Counted from the first letter of the stretch, positions 7,422-16,783 are shown. The stretch is DNA of 64,000 bases from Conexibacter sp. CPCC 205762 (GCF_030646155.1 NZ_JAUTDN010000001.1:1-64000); one strand, 5' to 3'. Translations and numbers: made by a program. Notes: generated from the sequence alone by a model not told the origin.

Positions 7422-9887
7422 ATGAGGAGATGTCCCCCCGCGGGGCGCGTGCTCGCATTGAGCGCCGCTGCCCTGCTGTCGCTGCCGGCCGTCGCGTCCG
7501 CCAAGGACTACGCCGGCACAGCGTTGAACGTGATCCCGTCGGGCCAGTGGGGCGGGATCGGCGCGCCGCCGGCCTCGTCTGACCAGGCGAGAATGTACGA
7601 CGGCCTCACGCCGTTGTTCGACCAGGTCACCGACGGCGACCTGACGAAGTACTTCAAGCCGGAGACCTTCGGCACCGCGGGCCAGTGCCCGTGCACGGAG
7701 GAGAAGGTGCCGCGCAAGGGCGTCAGAATCGTCCGCGACGCGCAGAACGTCCCGCACGTCACCGGCCGCAACCGGATCGACCTCGACTGGGCCGCCGGCT
7801 GGATCCTCGTGCAGGACCGCGCGCTGCTGCTGGCCGCCGGCCGCTACCCGGCCCGCTTCGCCGCGCTCGACGCGCCCGGCATCAGCGCCTTCGGGCTCGT
7901 GACGACGCTGACGGCGGTCAAGCCGAGCGCGCAGGCCGACAAGATCATCGACAGAGAGCAGACCTCCGCGCTGCTCAGACGCGGCGCCGAGGGCAGAGCG
8001 CTGCTGAGAGACGTCGACGCCTACGTCGCCGGCATGAACGCCCGGCTCAGATTCGAGGGCTCGTCGGTCGAGCCGTACACGCGCGTCGACGTCTACTCGC
8101 TCAACGCGCTCGCCGGCCAGATCTTCGGCCAGGGCGGCGGCGACGAGACGCGCCGCGCGATGCTGCTCGACGGCCTGCGCAAGAAGCTCGGGACCGAGAA
8201 GGGTACGCAGGTGTGGAACGACCTCAGCGAGCACGTCGACGACGACACGCCGGTGACGATCTCCAAGCGCTTCCCGTACGAGCAGGTGCCGGCCGGCAGA
8301 ACGCCCGGCAGCGTCGTCGTCGACAACGGCTCGATGACGCAGGCCGGCGTCGCCGCGACCGCCAACGCGACGCGCGCGCACAGAAACATGTCGAACTTCC
8401 TGATCCTGTCCGCGAACCGCTCCACGACCGGCCACCCGCTGTTCGTCGGCGGCCCGCAGATCGGCTACTTCTACCCGGGCCTGACGCTGGAGATGGACCT
8501 GAAGGCGCCGGGGATCGAGGCGCGCGGCGCGGCGATGCCCGGCGGCGCCGGCAACATCCTGATCGGCCGCGGGCAGGACTTCGCCTGGTCGCTGACCTCG
8601 GCCGGCTCGGACACGAACGACCAGTTCGTCGAGACGCTCTGCGGCGGCTCGGACACGAAGTACCGCTACAAGGGCAGATGCCGCGCGATGGAGCGGATCA
8701 ACGCCGGCACGATCCTGACCAGAGGGCCGGTCGTCTTCTACCGCACCGTCCACGGCCCGGTGCTCGGCTACGCGAGAGCCGGCGGCAAGCGCGTCGCGAT
8801 CTCGTTCAAGCGCTCCAGCTACGGCCAGGACATCGCCTGGCAGATCGCCTTCAAGCGCTTCACCGACGGCACGGTGACGGGCGTCAGATCGTTCTACGAC
8901 GCGGCCGCGACCTCGCCGTTCACGTTCAACGTCGGCTACGCCGACGACAAGGACATCGCGATGTACTCGACCGGCGCGCTGCCGCTGCGCGACAAGCGCG
9001 TCGACCCGCGCCTGCCGACGAAGGGCACCGGCGAGTACGAGTGGAAGGGCTGGCTGGCCGCGAAGGACCATCCGCACGTCGCGAACCCGAAGTCGGGCGC
9101 GCTGATCAACTGGAACAACAAGCCGGCGGCCGGCTTCGGCTCCGCCGACGACAACTGGGAGCAGGGCTCGACCCAGCGCGTCGCGATGCTGCGGGCCGGG
9201 ATCGCGAAGAGAGAGAAGCACGACCTCGCCTCCGTCACGTCGGCGATGAACGCGGCGGCGACGCAGGACCTGCGCGTCCAGGGCCCGCTGCTCGACGGCG
9301 TCCACGCGCTGCTGGCGAACACGCCGGCCCCGAGCTGGCGGGCGCAGCGGATGTACGACCTGCTGCGCGCCTGGCGCGCGTCCGGCTCCAGCCGCCTCGA
9401 CCGCGACCTCAACGGCCTGATGGACGCCGGCGCGGCGCCGGTGATCATGGACACGTTCTATCCGCTGCTGGCCGACGCGGTCCTGACGCCGGTGCTCGGC
9501 GCCGACCTCAACACGCAGCTGATCGGCCTCGCGGGCAGAACGAACGCGACCACCAGCGGCTTCACCGGTGGCCGCATCAACTACGTCGACAAGGACCTGC
9601 GCGCGCTGACGGGGACGAGATTCCGCTCGCCGTTCGCGACCAGATTCTGCGGTGGGGGCGATCTCGCCGCCTGCCGCGCCTCCGTCTGGAGCGCGCTCGA
9701 CCAGGCCGGCGCCGCGCTCGCCGCCGCCAGAGGCAGCGAGGATCCGGACACGTGGACCTCGGACGCGACCGCCGAGCGGATCAGATTCGCGCCCGGGATC
9801 TTCACGACGACGATCCGCTACACGAACCGCCCGAGCGGGATCCAGCAGGTGATCTCCTTCGACGGTCACCGCAAGCAGCGCAAGTAG
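7422..9887 (+). CDS. Exported penicillin acylase family (peptidase S45) hydrolase
   Basis: 821 residues. A signal peptide (residues 1-26, ending VASA) argues for the ATG at 7422. The alpha-chain region contains the family pattern 'GVRIVRDAQNVPHVTGR...DLDWAAGWILVQDRALLL'. The beta-chain would begin at the Ser in NMSNFLILSANRS: in this Ntn-hydrolase family autocleavage exposes that Ser as nucleophile. Conserved Asn-rich stretches follow (GGAGNILIGRGQDFAWSLTSA). Relatives hydrolyse penicillins, cyclic lipopeptides or acyl-homoserine lactones; which applies here cannot be told. The gene is alone between two hairpins. Arg is often AGA. Confidence 0.85.
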   Translation: MRRCPPAGRVLALSAAALLSLPAVASAKDYAGTALNVIPSGQWGGIGAPPASSDQARMYDGLTPLFDQVTDGDLTKYFKPETFGTAGQCPCTEEKVPRKGVRIVRDAQNVPHVTGRNRIDLDWAAGWILVQDRALLLAAGRYPARFAALDAPGISAFGLVTTLTAVKPSAQADKIIDREQTSALLRRGAEGRALLRDVDAYVAGMNARLRFEGSSVEPYTRVDVYSLNALAGQIFGQGGGDETRRAMLLDGLRKKLGTEKGTQVWNDLSEHVDDDTPVTISKRFPYEQVPAGRTPGSVVVDNGSMTQAGVAATANATRAHRNMSNFLILSANRSTTGHPLFVGGPQIGYFYPGLTLEMDLKAPGIEARGAAMPGGAGNILIGRGQDFAWSLTSAGSDTNDQFVETLCGGSDTKYRYKGRCRAMERINAGTILTRGPVVFYRTVHGPVLGYARAGGKRVAISFKRSSYGQDIAWQIAFKRFTDGTVTGVRSFYDAAATSPFTFNVGYADDKDIAMYSTGALPLRDKRVDPRLPTKGTGEYEWKGWLAAKDHPHVANPKSGALINWNNKPAAGFGSADDNWEQGSTQRVAMLRAGIAKREKHDLASVTSAMNAAATQDLRVQGPLLDGVHALLANTPAPSWRAQRMYDLLRAWRASGSSRLDRDLNGLMDAGAAPVIMDTFYPLLADAVLTPVLGADLNTQLIGLAGRTNATTSGFTGGRINYVDKDLRALTGTRFRSPFATRFCGGGDLAACRASVWSALDQAGAALAAARGSEDPDTWTSDATAERIRFAPGIFTTTIRYTNRPSGIQQVISFDGHRKQRK

Positions 9888-9898
9888 GTACGCGCGTA

Positions 9899-9925
9899 CG
9901 CGCCCGCCCTGCACGGGCGGGCGCG
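9899..9925 (+). terminator. Hairpin terminator after acylase gene
   Basis: Perfect 11-bp stem CGCGCCCGCCC (9899-9909 and 9915-9925) with a 5-base loop TGCAC, 12 bases after the stop. Confidence 0.7.
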
Positions 9926-10007
9926 CCCGGCGCGGCGCCGCGGGGCGGCTGACCGGCTCCTGACGCGAAGCCGTGCAGCCGCGCGCGCACGGGAGTAGGG
10001 TCGGCCG

Positions 10008-12293
10008 ATGAGCCGCACCGCATTCCGGACCTGCCCGCTGTGCGAGGCGACCTGCGGGCTGGAGCTGACGGTCGAGGACGACGGCGCCGTCACGCGCGTG
10101 CGCGGTGACGAGCAGGACGTCTTCTCGCACGGCTACGTCTGCCCGAAGGCGCTGTCGCTGCCGCAGCTGCACGACGACCCCGACCGGCTGCGCACGCCGC
10201 TGCGGCGCAACGACGCCGGCGAGCTGGAGCCGTGCACGTGGGAGCAGGCGCTCGCCGCGATCGACGCCGGCCTGCGCGGCGTGCAGGAGCGCGGCGGCCG
10301 CGACGCGGTCGCGCTCTACATCGGCAACCCGAGCGTCCACAACCTGTCGGCGCCGCTCTACGGCCGCGTGCTGGCGAAGGCGCTCGGGAGCAGAAACGTC
10401 TACTCCGCCAGCACCGTCGACCAGTACCCGAAGCAGCTCGCCTCGGCGCTGCTGTTCGGCGGCGGGCTGACGGTCGCCGTCCCCGACCTCGACCGCACCG
10501 ACCACCTGCTGCTGCTCGGCGCCAACCCGCTCGTCTCCAACGGCTCGCTGATGACCGCGCCGGACGTGCGCGGCCGGCTGCGCGCGATCCAGCGCCGCGG
10601 CGGGCGCGTCGTCGTGGTCGACCCGCGCCGCTCCCGCACCGCCGAGGTCGCCGACGAGCACCTCCCGATCCGCCCCGGCGGCGACGCGCTGCTGCTGGCG
10701 GCGATGGCGGCGACGCTGTTCGCGGAGCGGCTGGTGAGACCCGGGCGGCTGACGCCGCACCTCAGCGGGCTCGACGAGCTGCGCGAGCTGCTGCAGCCGT
10801 TCACGCCCGAGCTGGTCGCGCCGGCGGTCGGGATCGACGCGGCGACGATCCGCCGCCTCGCGCGCGAGCTGGCCGCCGCCGAGCGGGCCGTCGTCTACGG
10901 CCGCATGGGCACGACGACGCAGACGTTCGGCACGACCGCCTCGTGGCTGATCGACGTCCTCAACGTGCTGACGGGCAACCTCGACGAGCCCGGCGGCGCG
11001 ATGTTCCCGCTGCCGGCGACCGGCGGCGCCAACGTCCGCGGCACGCCCGGCAGCGGCCGCGGCGCGCGCGTCGGGCGCTGGGCCAGCCGCGTGCGCGGGC
11101 TGGAGGAGGTCTTCGGCGAGCTGCCGGTCGCCTGCCTGGCGGAGGAGATCGAGACGCCCGGCGAGGGCCAGGTGCGCGCGCTGATCACGCTCGCCGGCAA
11201 CCCGGTCGTCTCGACGCCCAACAGCGCCCGCCTCGACGCGGCGCTCGCGTCGCTGGACTTCGTCGTCTCGCTCGACCTCTACGTGACCGAGACGAGCCGC
11301 CACGCCGACGTGATCCTGCCGGCGCCCTCGCCGCTGGAGCGCTCCCACTACGACATCGCGCTGTACGGCTTCGCGGTCCGCAACGTCGCCAACTACTCGC
11401 CGCCGCTGCTGCCGCTGCCCGCCGGGCTGCAGGACGAGTGGCGGACGCTGCTGGCGCTGACCGGGATCGTCACCGGCCAGGGGCCGGCGATCGACGTCGA
11501 CGCGCTCGACGACTTCGTCGCGCTGGAGCTGGTGCGGCGCGACGCGGCCGACCCCTCCTCGCCGGTCGCCGGCCGCGACCCGCAGCAGCTGCTGGCCGCG
11601 CTGGCGCCGCGCCGCGGCCCCGAGCGGCTGCTCGACGCGATGCTGCGGACGGGGCCCTACGGCGACCACTTCGGCGCGGCACCGGGCGGCCTGTCGCTGG
11701 CGGCGCTGGAGGCGGCGCCGCACGGGATCGACCTCGGTCCGCTGGAGCCGCGGCTGCCGGCGGCGCTGCGGACGGCGAGCGGGACGGTCGAGCTGGCGCC
11801 GCAGCGGGTCGTCGCCGACCTGCCGCGGCTGGAGCAGGCGCTCGCCGAGGCGGAGGCCGAGGCCGGCGGCGCGGAGCGCCCGATGGTGCTCGTCGGCCGT
11901 CGCGACCTGCGCTCGAACAACTCGTGGATGCACAACCTGCCGCTGCTGGCCGGCGGCCCCGGCCGCTGCACCGCGCTGCTGCACCCCGACGACGCCGCCC
12001 GCCTCGGCCTGCGCGACGGCGCCCCGGTGCGCGTGCGCTCGCGCGTGGGGGAGATCGAGCTGCCGGCGCAGCTGGACGACGGCATCATGCCCGGCGTCGT
12101 CTCGATCCCGCACGGCTGGGGCCACGGCGTCGACGGCGTCGGCTGGCGCCGCGCCGCGGCCGCCGGCGGCGTCAACGCCAACCTGCTCGCCGACGAGCTG
12201 CTGGTCGACCCGCTCTCCGGCAACGCCGTCCTCAACGGCATCCCGGTGGCTCTCGCGCCGGTCGCGGTGGAGCCCGTCGGCTCGGCGGGGTAG
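10008..12293 (+). CDS. Molybdopterin-dependent oxidoreductase (formate dehydrogenase/BisC-like)
   Basis: 761 residues. The N-terminus carries the 4Fe-4S ligand pattern C9-x2-C12-x3-C16-x28-C45 (CPLCEATC...CPK). Molybdopterin-binding blocks follow (LLLLGANPLVSNGS, VVVVDPRRSRTA, TLAGNPVVS). The C-terminal dinucleotide-binding domain (residues 610-740) contains DLRSNNSWMHN and SIPHGWGHG. At the usual Mo-ligand position the sequence reads SASTVDQYPKQ, with no Cys or Sec, so a Ser/Thr or no protein ligand is possible. No partner subunits or cofactor chaperone are nearby. The substrate is unknown. It sits 11 bases upstream of the sigma factor gene and may share its transcript. Confidence 0.85.
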   Translation: MSRTAFRTCPLCEATCGLELTVEDDGAVTRVRGDEQDVFSHGYVCPKALSLPQLHDDPDRLRTPLRRNDAGELEPCTWEQALAAIDAGLRGVQERGGRDAVALYIGNPSVHNLSAPLYGRVLAKALGSRNVYSASTVDQYPKQLASALLFGGGLTVAVPDLDRTDHLLLLGANPLVSNGSLMTAPDVRGRLRAIQRRGGRVVVVDPRRSRTAEVADEHLPIRPGGDALLLAAMAATLFAERLVRPGRLTPHLSGLDELRELLQPFTPELVAPAVGIDAATIRRLARELAAAERAVVYGRMGTTTQTFGTTASWLIDVLNVLTGNLDEPGGAMFPLPATGGANVRGTPGSGRGARVGRWASRVRGLEEVFGELPVACLAEEIETPGEGQVRALITLAGNPVVSTPNSARLDAALASLDFVVSLDLYVTETSRHADVILPAPSPLERSHYDIALYGFAVRNVANYSPPLLPLPAGLQDEWRTLLALTGIVTGQGPAIDVDALDDFVALELVRRDAADPSSPVAGRDPQQLLAALAPRRGPERLLDAMLRTGPYGDHFGAAPGGLSLAALEAAPHGIDLGPLEPRLPAALRTASGTVELAPQRVVADLPRLEQALAEAEAEAGGAERPMVLVGRRDLRSNNSWMHNLPLLAGGPGRCTALLHPDDAARLGLRDGAPVRVRSRVGEIELPAQLDDGIMPGVVSIPHGWGHGVDGVGWRRAAAAGGVNANLLADELLVDPLSGNAVLNGIPVALAPVAVEPVGSAG

Positions 12294-12304
12294 GCTGACG
12301 AACA

Positions 12305-13312
12305 GTGGAAGGCGGCACGCTCCAGACCACGCCGGACTTCGCGGCGCTCGAACGCCACCGGCGCGAGCTGACGGCCTACTGCTACCGGATGCTCGGCTCG
12401 CCGTTCGAGGCCGAGGACGCGGTGCAGGAGACACTGCTGCGCGCGTGGAGAGCGCTCGACCGCTTCGAGGGGCGGGCGCAGCTGCGCTCGTGGCTCTACC
12501 GGATCGCGACGAACGTCTGCCTCGACATGCTCGACGGGCGCAAGCGGCGGGCGCGGCCGATGGATCTCGGCCCGGCCTACAACCCGGAGGGCCCGATCGG
12601 CGGGCAGCGCTCCGCGATCGAGTGGGTCGAGCCGGTCCCCGACAGCCTCGTCACCAGCGCCGAGGACGATCCGGCCGCCGTCGCCGAGTCGCGTGAGACG
12701 CTGCGACTCGCCTTCGTCGCCGCGCTCCAGCACCTGCCGCCGCGCCAGCGCGCCGCGCTGATCCTCTGCGAGGTGCTGCGCTGGAAGGCGGCCGAGGCGG
12801 CCGAGCTGCTGGACACCAGCGTCGCCTCGGTCAACAGCGCGCTGCAGCGGGCGCGCGCGACGATCGACGCGAACGAGCTGCAGCCCGGCAAGGCCGCCGC
12901 CGACCTCGACGACGACGATCGCAGGCTGCTGGCCGACTACGTGCAGGCGTTCGAGGCCTACGACATCGAGCAGCTGACCGCGCTGATCCAGGAGGACGCG
13001 GCGCAGTCGATGCCGCCGTACGAGCTGTGGCTGCGCGGCCGCGCCGACATCATGACGTGGTGGTTCGGCCCGGGGCTCGGCTGCGTCGGCTCGCGGATGG
13101 TCGCGCTGCCGCCGGTCAACGGCTCGCCGGCCTTCGCGCAGTACCGCAGAGCGAGCGACGGCGACGGTCACGCGGCGTGGGGCCTGCAGGTGCTCGAGCT
13201 GAAGGACGGCCGCATCGGCGAGTTCGCGATCTTCCTCGACGTCGCCTCGCTGTTCCCGCTGCTCGGGCTGCCGCTGCGGCTGCCGGCCGGCGCGCCCGAC
13301 CCGGCCCTCTAG
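12305..13312 (+). CDS. ECF RNA polymerase sigma factor with C-terminal SnoaL-like domain (SigG/SigX5-like)
   Basis: 335 residues, GTG start. Region 2 (YCYRMLGSPFEAEDAVQETLLRAWRALDRFEG...LRSWLYRIATNVCLD) and region 4 (LQHLPPRQRAALILCEVLRW...SVNSALQRARATI) are clear. After residue 205 comes an NTF2/SnoaL-like domain (LADYVQAFEAYDIEQLTALI...), as in the SigG/TIGR02960 group, where the extra domain controls activity instead of a classical anti-sigma factor. The gene faces a STAS-domain gene; the two stop codons share the bases CTAG. Confidence 0.9.
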   Translation: MEGGTLQTTPDFAALERHRRELTAYCYRMLGSPFEAEDAVQETLLRAWRALDRFEGRAQLRSWLYRIATNVCLDMLDGRKRRARPMDLGPAYNPEGPIGGQRSAIEWVEPVPDSLVTSAEDDPAAVAESRETLRLAFVAALQHLPPRQRAALILCEVLRWKAAEAAELLDTSVASVNSALQRARATIDANELQPGKAAADLDDDDRRLLADYVQAFEAYDIEQLTALIQEDAAQSMPPYELWLRGRADIMTWWFGPGLGCVGSRMVALPPVNGSPAFAQYRRASDGDGHAAWGLQVLELKDGRIGEFAIFLDVASLFPLLGLPLRLPAGAPDPAL

Positions 13313-13635
13313 GGCGGCCGCGGCTCGGCGGGCGGGCGCGGCTCGCTCACGAGCACGTTCGTCAGCCCCATCAGCGCGACCAGCGCCCGCAGCTCGCCCT
13401 CCATCCCCGTCAGCGTGACGGTGCAGTTCGCGCGGCGGGCGGCGAGCTGCATCCGCGCGAGCGCGTCGACCGCGACCGCGTCGGGCGCGACGCCGGCGAC
13501 GTCGCAGAGGACCCGCGCCGGGGCGTGCTCGCCGACGAGCGCGCAGAAGCGGTCGTAGAGCGCCGGCAGGTCGTCGCGTGCGAGCGGCCCGCGGATCGAG
13601 AAGCGCATCGTGCCGGGGGATGCGGGGCCTGTCAT
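13309..13635 (-). CDS. STAS-domain protein (anti-sigma factor antagonist-like)
   Basis: 108 residues with a single STAS domain: an opening strand MRFSIRGPLARDDLPALYDRFCALV, then VLCDVAGVAPDAVAVDALARMQLAARR, then a strand VTLTGMEGELRALVALMGL. The usual phosphorylatable Ser position appears altered (GVAPDAVAVDAL), so it may not be a classic SpoIIAA-type switch. It is convergent with the sigma factor and overlaps it by four bases. An ATG at 13608 is an alternative start. A functional link with the neighbouring sigma factor is possible but unproven. Confidence 0.7.
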   Translation of the reverse strand: MTGPASPGTMRFSIRGPLARDDLPALYDRFCALVGEHAPARVLCDVAGVAPDAVAVDALARMQLAARRANCTVTLTGMEGELRALVALMGLTNVLVSEPRPPAEPRPP

Positions 13636-13644
13636 CGCAACTAG

Positions 13645-13682
13645 GACGGCCCCGGCGCGAGAAACTCATCGCCGGGGCCGTC
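13645..13682 (-). terminator. Hairpin terminator of the secreted repeat gene
   Basis: Perfect 13-bp stem GACGGCCCCGGCG (13645-13657 and 13670-13682) with a 12-base loop. It lies 20 bases after the stop at 13702 and just before the STAS gene. Confidence 0.7.
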
Positions 13683-13701
13683 GCGGTCGGGTGCGGCTGA
13701 T

Positions 13702-14613
13702 TCAGAGCTGCTGCCACTGCACGTTGACGAAGACGGCGCTGCCGTTGGTGCCGGCGCAGGCGAGGAAGGGGATCCGCTGCGTCAGGCTCGGGCGCGTCGA
13801 GCCGTAGAGCGCCGTCATCTGGTCGGCGGTCATCGTCTTGCCGGGGGCGAGCGTGGTGACGGCGTTGTCGCTGCCGCACTCGCTCGTCGAGTGGCCGGGC
13901 TTGACGAACGCCAGCGGCGTGCCGTTGGCCGGGTTGCTGACCTTCGTCAGGACGGCGTTGAAGCCGGGGCCGCCGCCGAAGTAGCCGAGGAACGGCACGA
14001 AGCCCTGCACGACCGGCTGCGCGCTCATCGTGACGCTCGCGTCGTGGAGCGAGCCGGGCGCGTTCTGCTGCGCGTCTCTGCGGACGTCCTTCAGCCAGCG
14101 CAGGTTGATCCCGAGCGGCCGCTGGCCGTAGGCGACGTAGTCGTTCTCGACCGTGTTGAAGAGCGCGGCGTTGCCGGTCGCCGGGTCGCTGCCGATCTTC
14201 CACTGGTAGGAGGGGCGGCTGGACCAGGTCAGGTTGATGCCGAACGTCTGGCTGCCGTAGACGAGGTAGCGGCGCGTGCTGCTGTTGTAGATCGCGACCT
14301 TCTCGCCGGGGTTCATCGCGCGTCTGCGGTGGTCGCGGATGTTCGGGGAGCCGGTGTCGGGCAGGAAGGTCCACTGCGCCGAGGAGGAGCCCCAGACGAG
14401 GTCGACGCCCCAGGTTCGCTTGCCGTAGTCGACGTAGCTGTTGTTGATCAGGTTCTTGAACGAGTAGCTGACGTTGACCGACGGTCTGCTCGTGCCGAGC
14501 GACCACTGCGCCGCGTCGGTGGTGGAGACCGCACCAGCGGCGGAGGGCAGGGCCGCCGCGAGCAGGGCGGCGACGACGACGGCGAGCAGGGCGGTGAGGC
14601 GGGTGGGGCGCAT
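13702..14613 (-). CDS. Secreted protein with three beta-trefoil-like repeats
   Basis: 303 residues. A clear signal peptide (residues 1-28, LAVVVAALLAAALPSAAGA) is followed by three copies of a repeat of about 35-45 residues: NNSYVDYGKRTWGVDLVW, TRRYLVYGSQTFGINLTW and ENDYVAYGQRPLGINLRW. The pattern Y-x-Y-G-x-x-x-x-G-[IV]-[ND]-L-x-W is characteristic and looks like three lobes of a lectin-like fold. The remaining 120 residues (Gly-rich, two Cys) may be a second domain. I do not recognise a named family. A carbohydrate-binding or toxin-like role is only a guess. It is transcribed alone. Confidence 0.7.
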   Translation of the reverse strand: MRPTRLTALLAVVVAALLAAALPSAAGAVSTTDAAQWSLGTSRPSVNVSYSFKNLINNSYVDYGKRTWGVDLVWGSSSAQWTFLPDTGSPNIRDHRRRAMNPGEKVAIYNSSTRRYLVYGSQTFGINLTWSSRPSYQWKIGSDPATGNAALFNTVENDYVAYGQRPLGINLRWLKDVRRDAQQNAPGSLHDASVTMSAQPVVQGFVPFLGYFGGGPGFNAVLTKVSNPANGTPLAFVKPGHSTSECGSDNAVTTLAPGKTMTADQMTALYGSTRPSLTQRIPFLACAGTNGSAVFVNVQWQQL

Positions 14614-14731
14614 GAGCTGTCTCCTTGTGCGATTCGGAGGGGCCTTGGACTGCGCTCCACTCTGCTCTCGCCCCGCCCGCCGGTCGTTCGCCTCCGCGAC
14701 GCTCGCTGTGTCGACTGCGCGACAGTTCGAG

Positions 14732-15451
14732 TCAGGCCGGCGCGGTCGTCATGCCGAGGCCGTCGAAGGAGGCCAGCTCCTGCTCGACCGCGGCGCGGAT
14801 CGCTCGCAGCGCCGGCTGGCGTGCGCGCAGCTTGGTCGCGTGGTGGGCGGCCATGTTGAGCTGCTTCAGCTCGCTCGCGGCGGCGAGCGCCTCGGCGCGG
14901 ACCTGCTCGGGCGCGACGATCCGGTCGAGGAAGCCGGCGGCGACGGCGGCGGCCGGGTCGTAGCCGTGCCCGAGCACGACGGCGCGGTCGAAGTCGGCGG
15001 TCGTGAGCCGCTGGCGCGCGAGCGCGATCGCCCACCACGGCACGGTCAGGCCGATCTTGACCTCGTTCATGCCGAGCTGGAAGGCGCCGTCGGCGCCGAT
15101 GCGGACGTCGGCGGCGAGCGCCAGGAACGAGCCGGCGGCGATCGCGTGGCCGGTGCAGCCGATCACGACCGGGGTGGGGAAGGAGAGGATCCGCTCCGCC
15201 AGCGTCGCGCCGAGCCGCAGCATCTCCAGCACCGCCTCGCCGTCGCCGGCCTGGAAGACCTTCAGGTCGAAGCCGGCCGAGAAGCGGCCCTCGCGACCGG
15301 TCAGCAGCACGATCGCGCCGTCGCGCTCGGCCGCGTCGAACAGCTCGTGCAGCCGCGTCAGCATCGCGATCGAGAGCGCGTTCGCCTTGCCGTCGTCGAG
15401 CGCGATCGTCGCGATCCCGTCGTCGAGCGTGTAGGTCGCCAGCTCGGTCAT
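14732..15451 (-). CDS. Enoyl-CoA hydratase/isomerase (crotonase) family protein
   Basis: 239 residues. The crotonase fold is shown by the oxyanion-hole segments FSAGFDLKVF and GHAIAAGSFLALAADVRIG and by the following ELGMNEVKIGL-type strand (here QLGMNEVKIGLTVPWWA). The two usual catalytic Glu positions are not both evident, so the reaction (hydration, isomerisation or hydrolysis of an acyl-CoA) is open. It is divergent from a TetR regulator, with a palindromic operator candidate between them, which suggests control by fatty-acyl-type effectors. Confidence 0.87.
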   Translation of the reverse strand: MTELATYTLDDGIATIALDDGKANALSIAMLTRLHELFDAAERDGAIVLLTGREGRFSAGFDLKVFQAGDGEAVLEMLRLGATLAERILSFPTPVVIGCTGHAIAAGSFLALAADVRIGADGAFQLGMNEVKIGLTVPWWAIALARQRLTTADFDRAVVLGHGYDPAAAVAAGFLDRIVAPEQVRAEALAAASELKQLNMAAHHATKLRARQPALRAIRAAVEQELASFDGLGMTTAPA

Positions 15452-15538
15452 CGGTTCTCCTCAGGATCGGAGCCCGCCGCGCGGCGGGCCCGGGTCTGCG
15501 CCCACGCGGCTCGCGCTCCGCGGGCTCGGGTCGATTTC

Positions 15539-15564
15539 GTGACAAGGTTACGGAACGCTGTCAC
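15539..15564. promoter_or_regulatory. Candidate TetR operator in divergent promoter
   Basis: GTGACA (15539-15544) and TGTCAC (15559-15564) form an inverted repeat. Two imperfect 13-bp direct repeats overlap it (15549-15561 and 15560-15572), sharing the core ACGGAA. It lies between the crotonase gene and the TetR gene it probably regulates. Confidence 0.5.
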
Positions 15565-15585
15565 GGAATGCGCTAGCCTGCCGCC

Positions 15586-16179
15586 ATGCCGCGCGCCAAA
15601 CAGCGCACGCCGGAGCTGCGCGAGCGGCTGCTGGCGGCCGCGATCGAGCTGCTCGCCAGCGACGGCCCCGCCGCGCTGACCGCGCGTGCCGTCGCCGCCG
15701 CCGCCGGCACCTCGACGCCGGCCGTCTACGAGCTGTTCGGCGACAAGGGCGGGCTCGTGCGGGCGGTCTTCTTCGCCGGCTTCGGCCGCCTGCACGCGCT
15801 GCTCGACGCGGTCCCGCTGACCGACGACCCGCGCGCCGACGCGCTCGCGACCGCGCGCGCCTACCGCGCCTTCGTCGTCGCCAACCCGGCGCTGGCGGAG
15901 GTGATGCTGTCGCGCCCGTTCACCGACTTCGCGCCTGGGCCGCAGGAGCTGAAGCGCAGCGGCTCGGTGCGGACGCTGATCGTCGCGCGCTGCCAGCGGG
16001 CGATCGACGCCGGCCTGATCGCGGGCGACGCGGCCGACGTCGCGCACGCCTTCGTCGCGCTGCTGCAAGGCCTCGCCGCGGCCGAGAACGGCCGCCGCCT
16101 CGGCACGTCGAGCGCCTCGATCGACCGCCGCTGGGAGCTGGCCGTCGGCGCGCTGCTCGACGGCCTGGCGCCGCGCTGA
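15586..16179 (+). CDS. TetR family transcriptional regulator
   Basis: 197 residues. The N-terminal helix-turn-helix reads RERLLAAAIELLASDGPAALTARAVAAAAGTSTPAVYELFGDKGGLVRAVF, the standard TetR pattern. The C-terminal domain (residues 80-195) belongs to the TetR_C WHG-like type (LATARAYRAFVVANPALAEVMLSRPF). It is divergent from the crotonase gene, its likely target, with the GTGACA/TGTCAC operator candidate between them. Confidence 0.9.
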   Translation: MPRAKQRTPELRERLLAAAIELLASDGPAALTARAVAAAAGTSTPAVYELFGDKGGLVRAVFFAGFGRLHALLDAVPLTDDPRADALATARAYRAFVVANPALAEVMLSRPFTDFAPGPQELKRSGSVRTLIVARCQRAIDAGLIAGDAADVAHAFVALLQGLAAAENGRRLGTSSASIDRRWELAVGALLDGLAPR

Positions 16180-16222
16180 GGCCGCCGCGCGCGTCGCGCC
16201 GCCGCCCGCCGCCGCGCTGACG

Positions 16223-16783
16223 CTAGGCCCGCATCCCGCGCAGCACCAGCTCCGCGAGCCGGTGCGCGGCGGGGGCGCCGGTCGGCGACAGCTCGCGCAG
16301 GGAGCAGAAGAGGATCCGCAGATCCTCGTGCGTGGTGTCGGCGGCGAGCAGGTCGGCCTCGCGTGCGCGGGCGACCATCAGCGCCAGCGCGGAGGTCGCG
16401 CCGGCGCGCGCGGCGGCGACCGCCTCGCTCGCGAAGGCCGCCTCGTCCCAGGCGGTCTGCGTGACGGCGTCGGCGAGGCAGTCGTCGACGGTCGCGTGCG
16501 TCGCCGCGACCAGCGCCTCCCACGGATCGCCGGCGTCGAGCGCGGCGAGGAAGCGCTCGCGCAGGATCGTCGCGCGGGCGATCACGAGCGCGGCGATCAC
16601 CTCGTCCTTTCTGCCGACCTGCCGGTAGATCGAGCCGACGCCGACCCCGAGCGCCTCCGCCAGCGCCGGCATCGGCAGCCCGATCCCCTCGCGGGCGAAC
16701 AGCTCGCCGGCGACCTCGAGCGCCCGCGAGCGCTTCTCGGACGCGCTCAGCCGCTCCCACGGGGTTGAGGCCGGAATGGGCAT
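16223..16783 (-). CDS. TetR family transcriptional regulator
   Basis: 186 residues. The HTH is RALEVAGELFAREGIGLPMPALAEALGVGVGSIYRQVGRKDEVIAALV. The C-terminal ligand domain ends GAPAAHRLAELVLRGMR. It is divergent from ilvD with about 90 bases between. A perfect palindrome (16772-16787) overlaps its start codon, which suggests tight autorepression, or a true start further in. Whether it also controls ilvD is unknown. Confidence 0.87.
   Translation of the reverse strand: MPIPASTPWERLSASEKRSRALEVAGELFAREGIGLPMPALAEALGVGVGSIYRQVGRKDEVIAALVIARATILRERFLAALDAGDPWEALVAATHATVDDCLADAVTQTAWDEAAFASEAVAAARAGATSALALMVARAREADLLAADTTHEDLRILFCSLRELSPTGAPAAHRLAELVLRGMRA

Noticed and set aside
7308-12434. 1708-residue open frame on the minus strand
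   Set aside because: It runs antisense across the acylase, oxidoreductase and sigma-factor genes, is made of Arg/Ala/Gly/Val-rich sequence without domains, and is a shadow caused by high GC.
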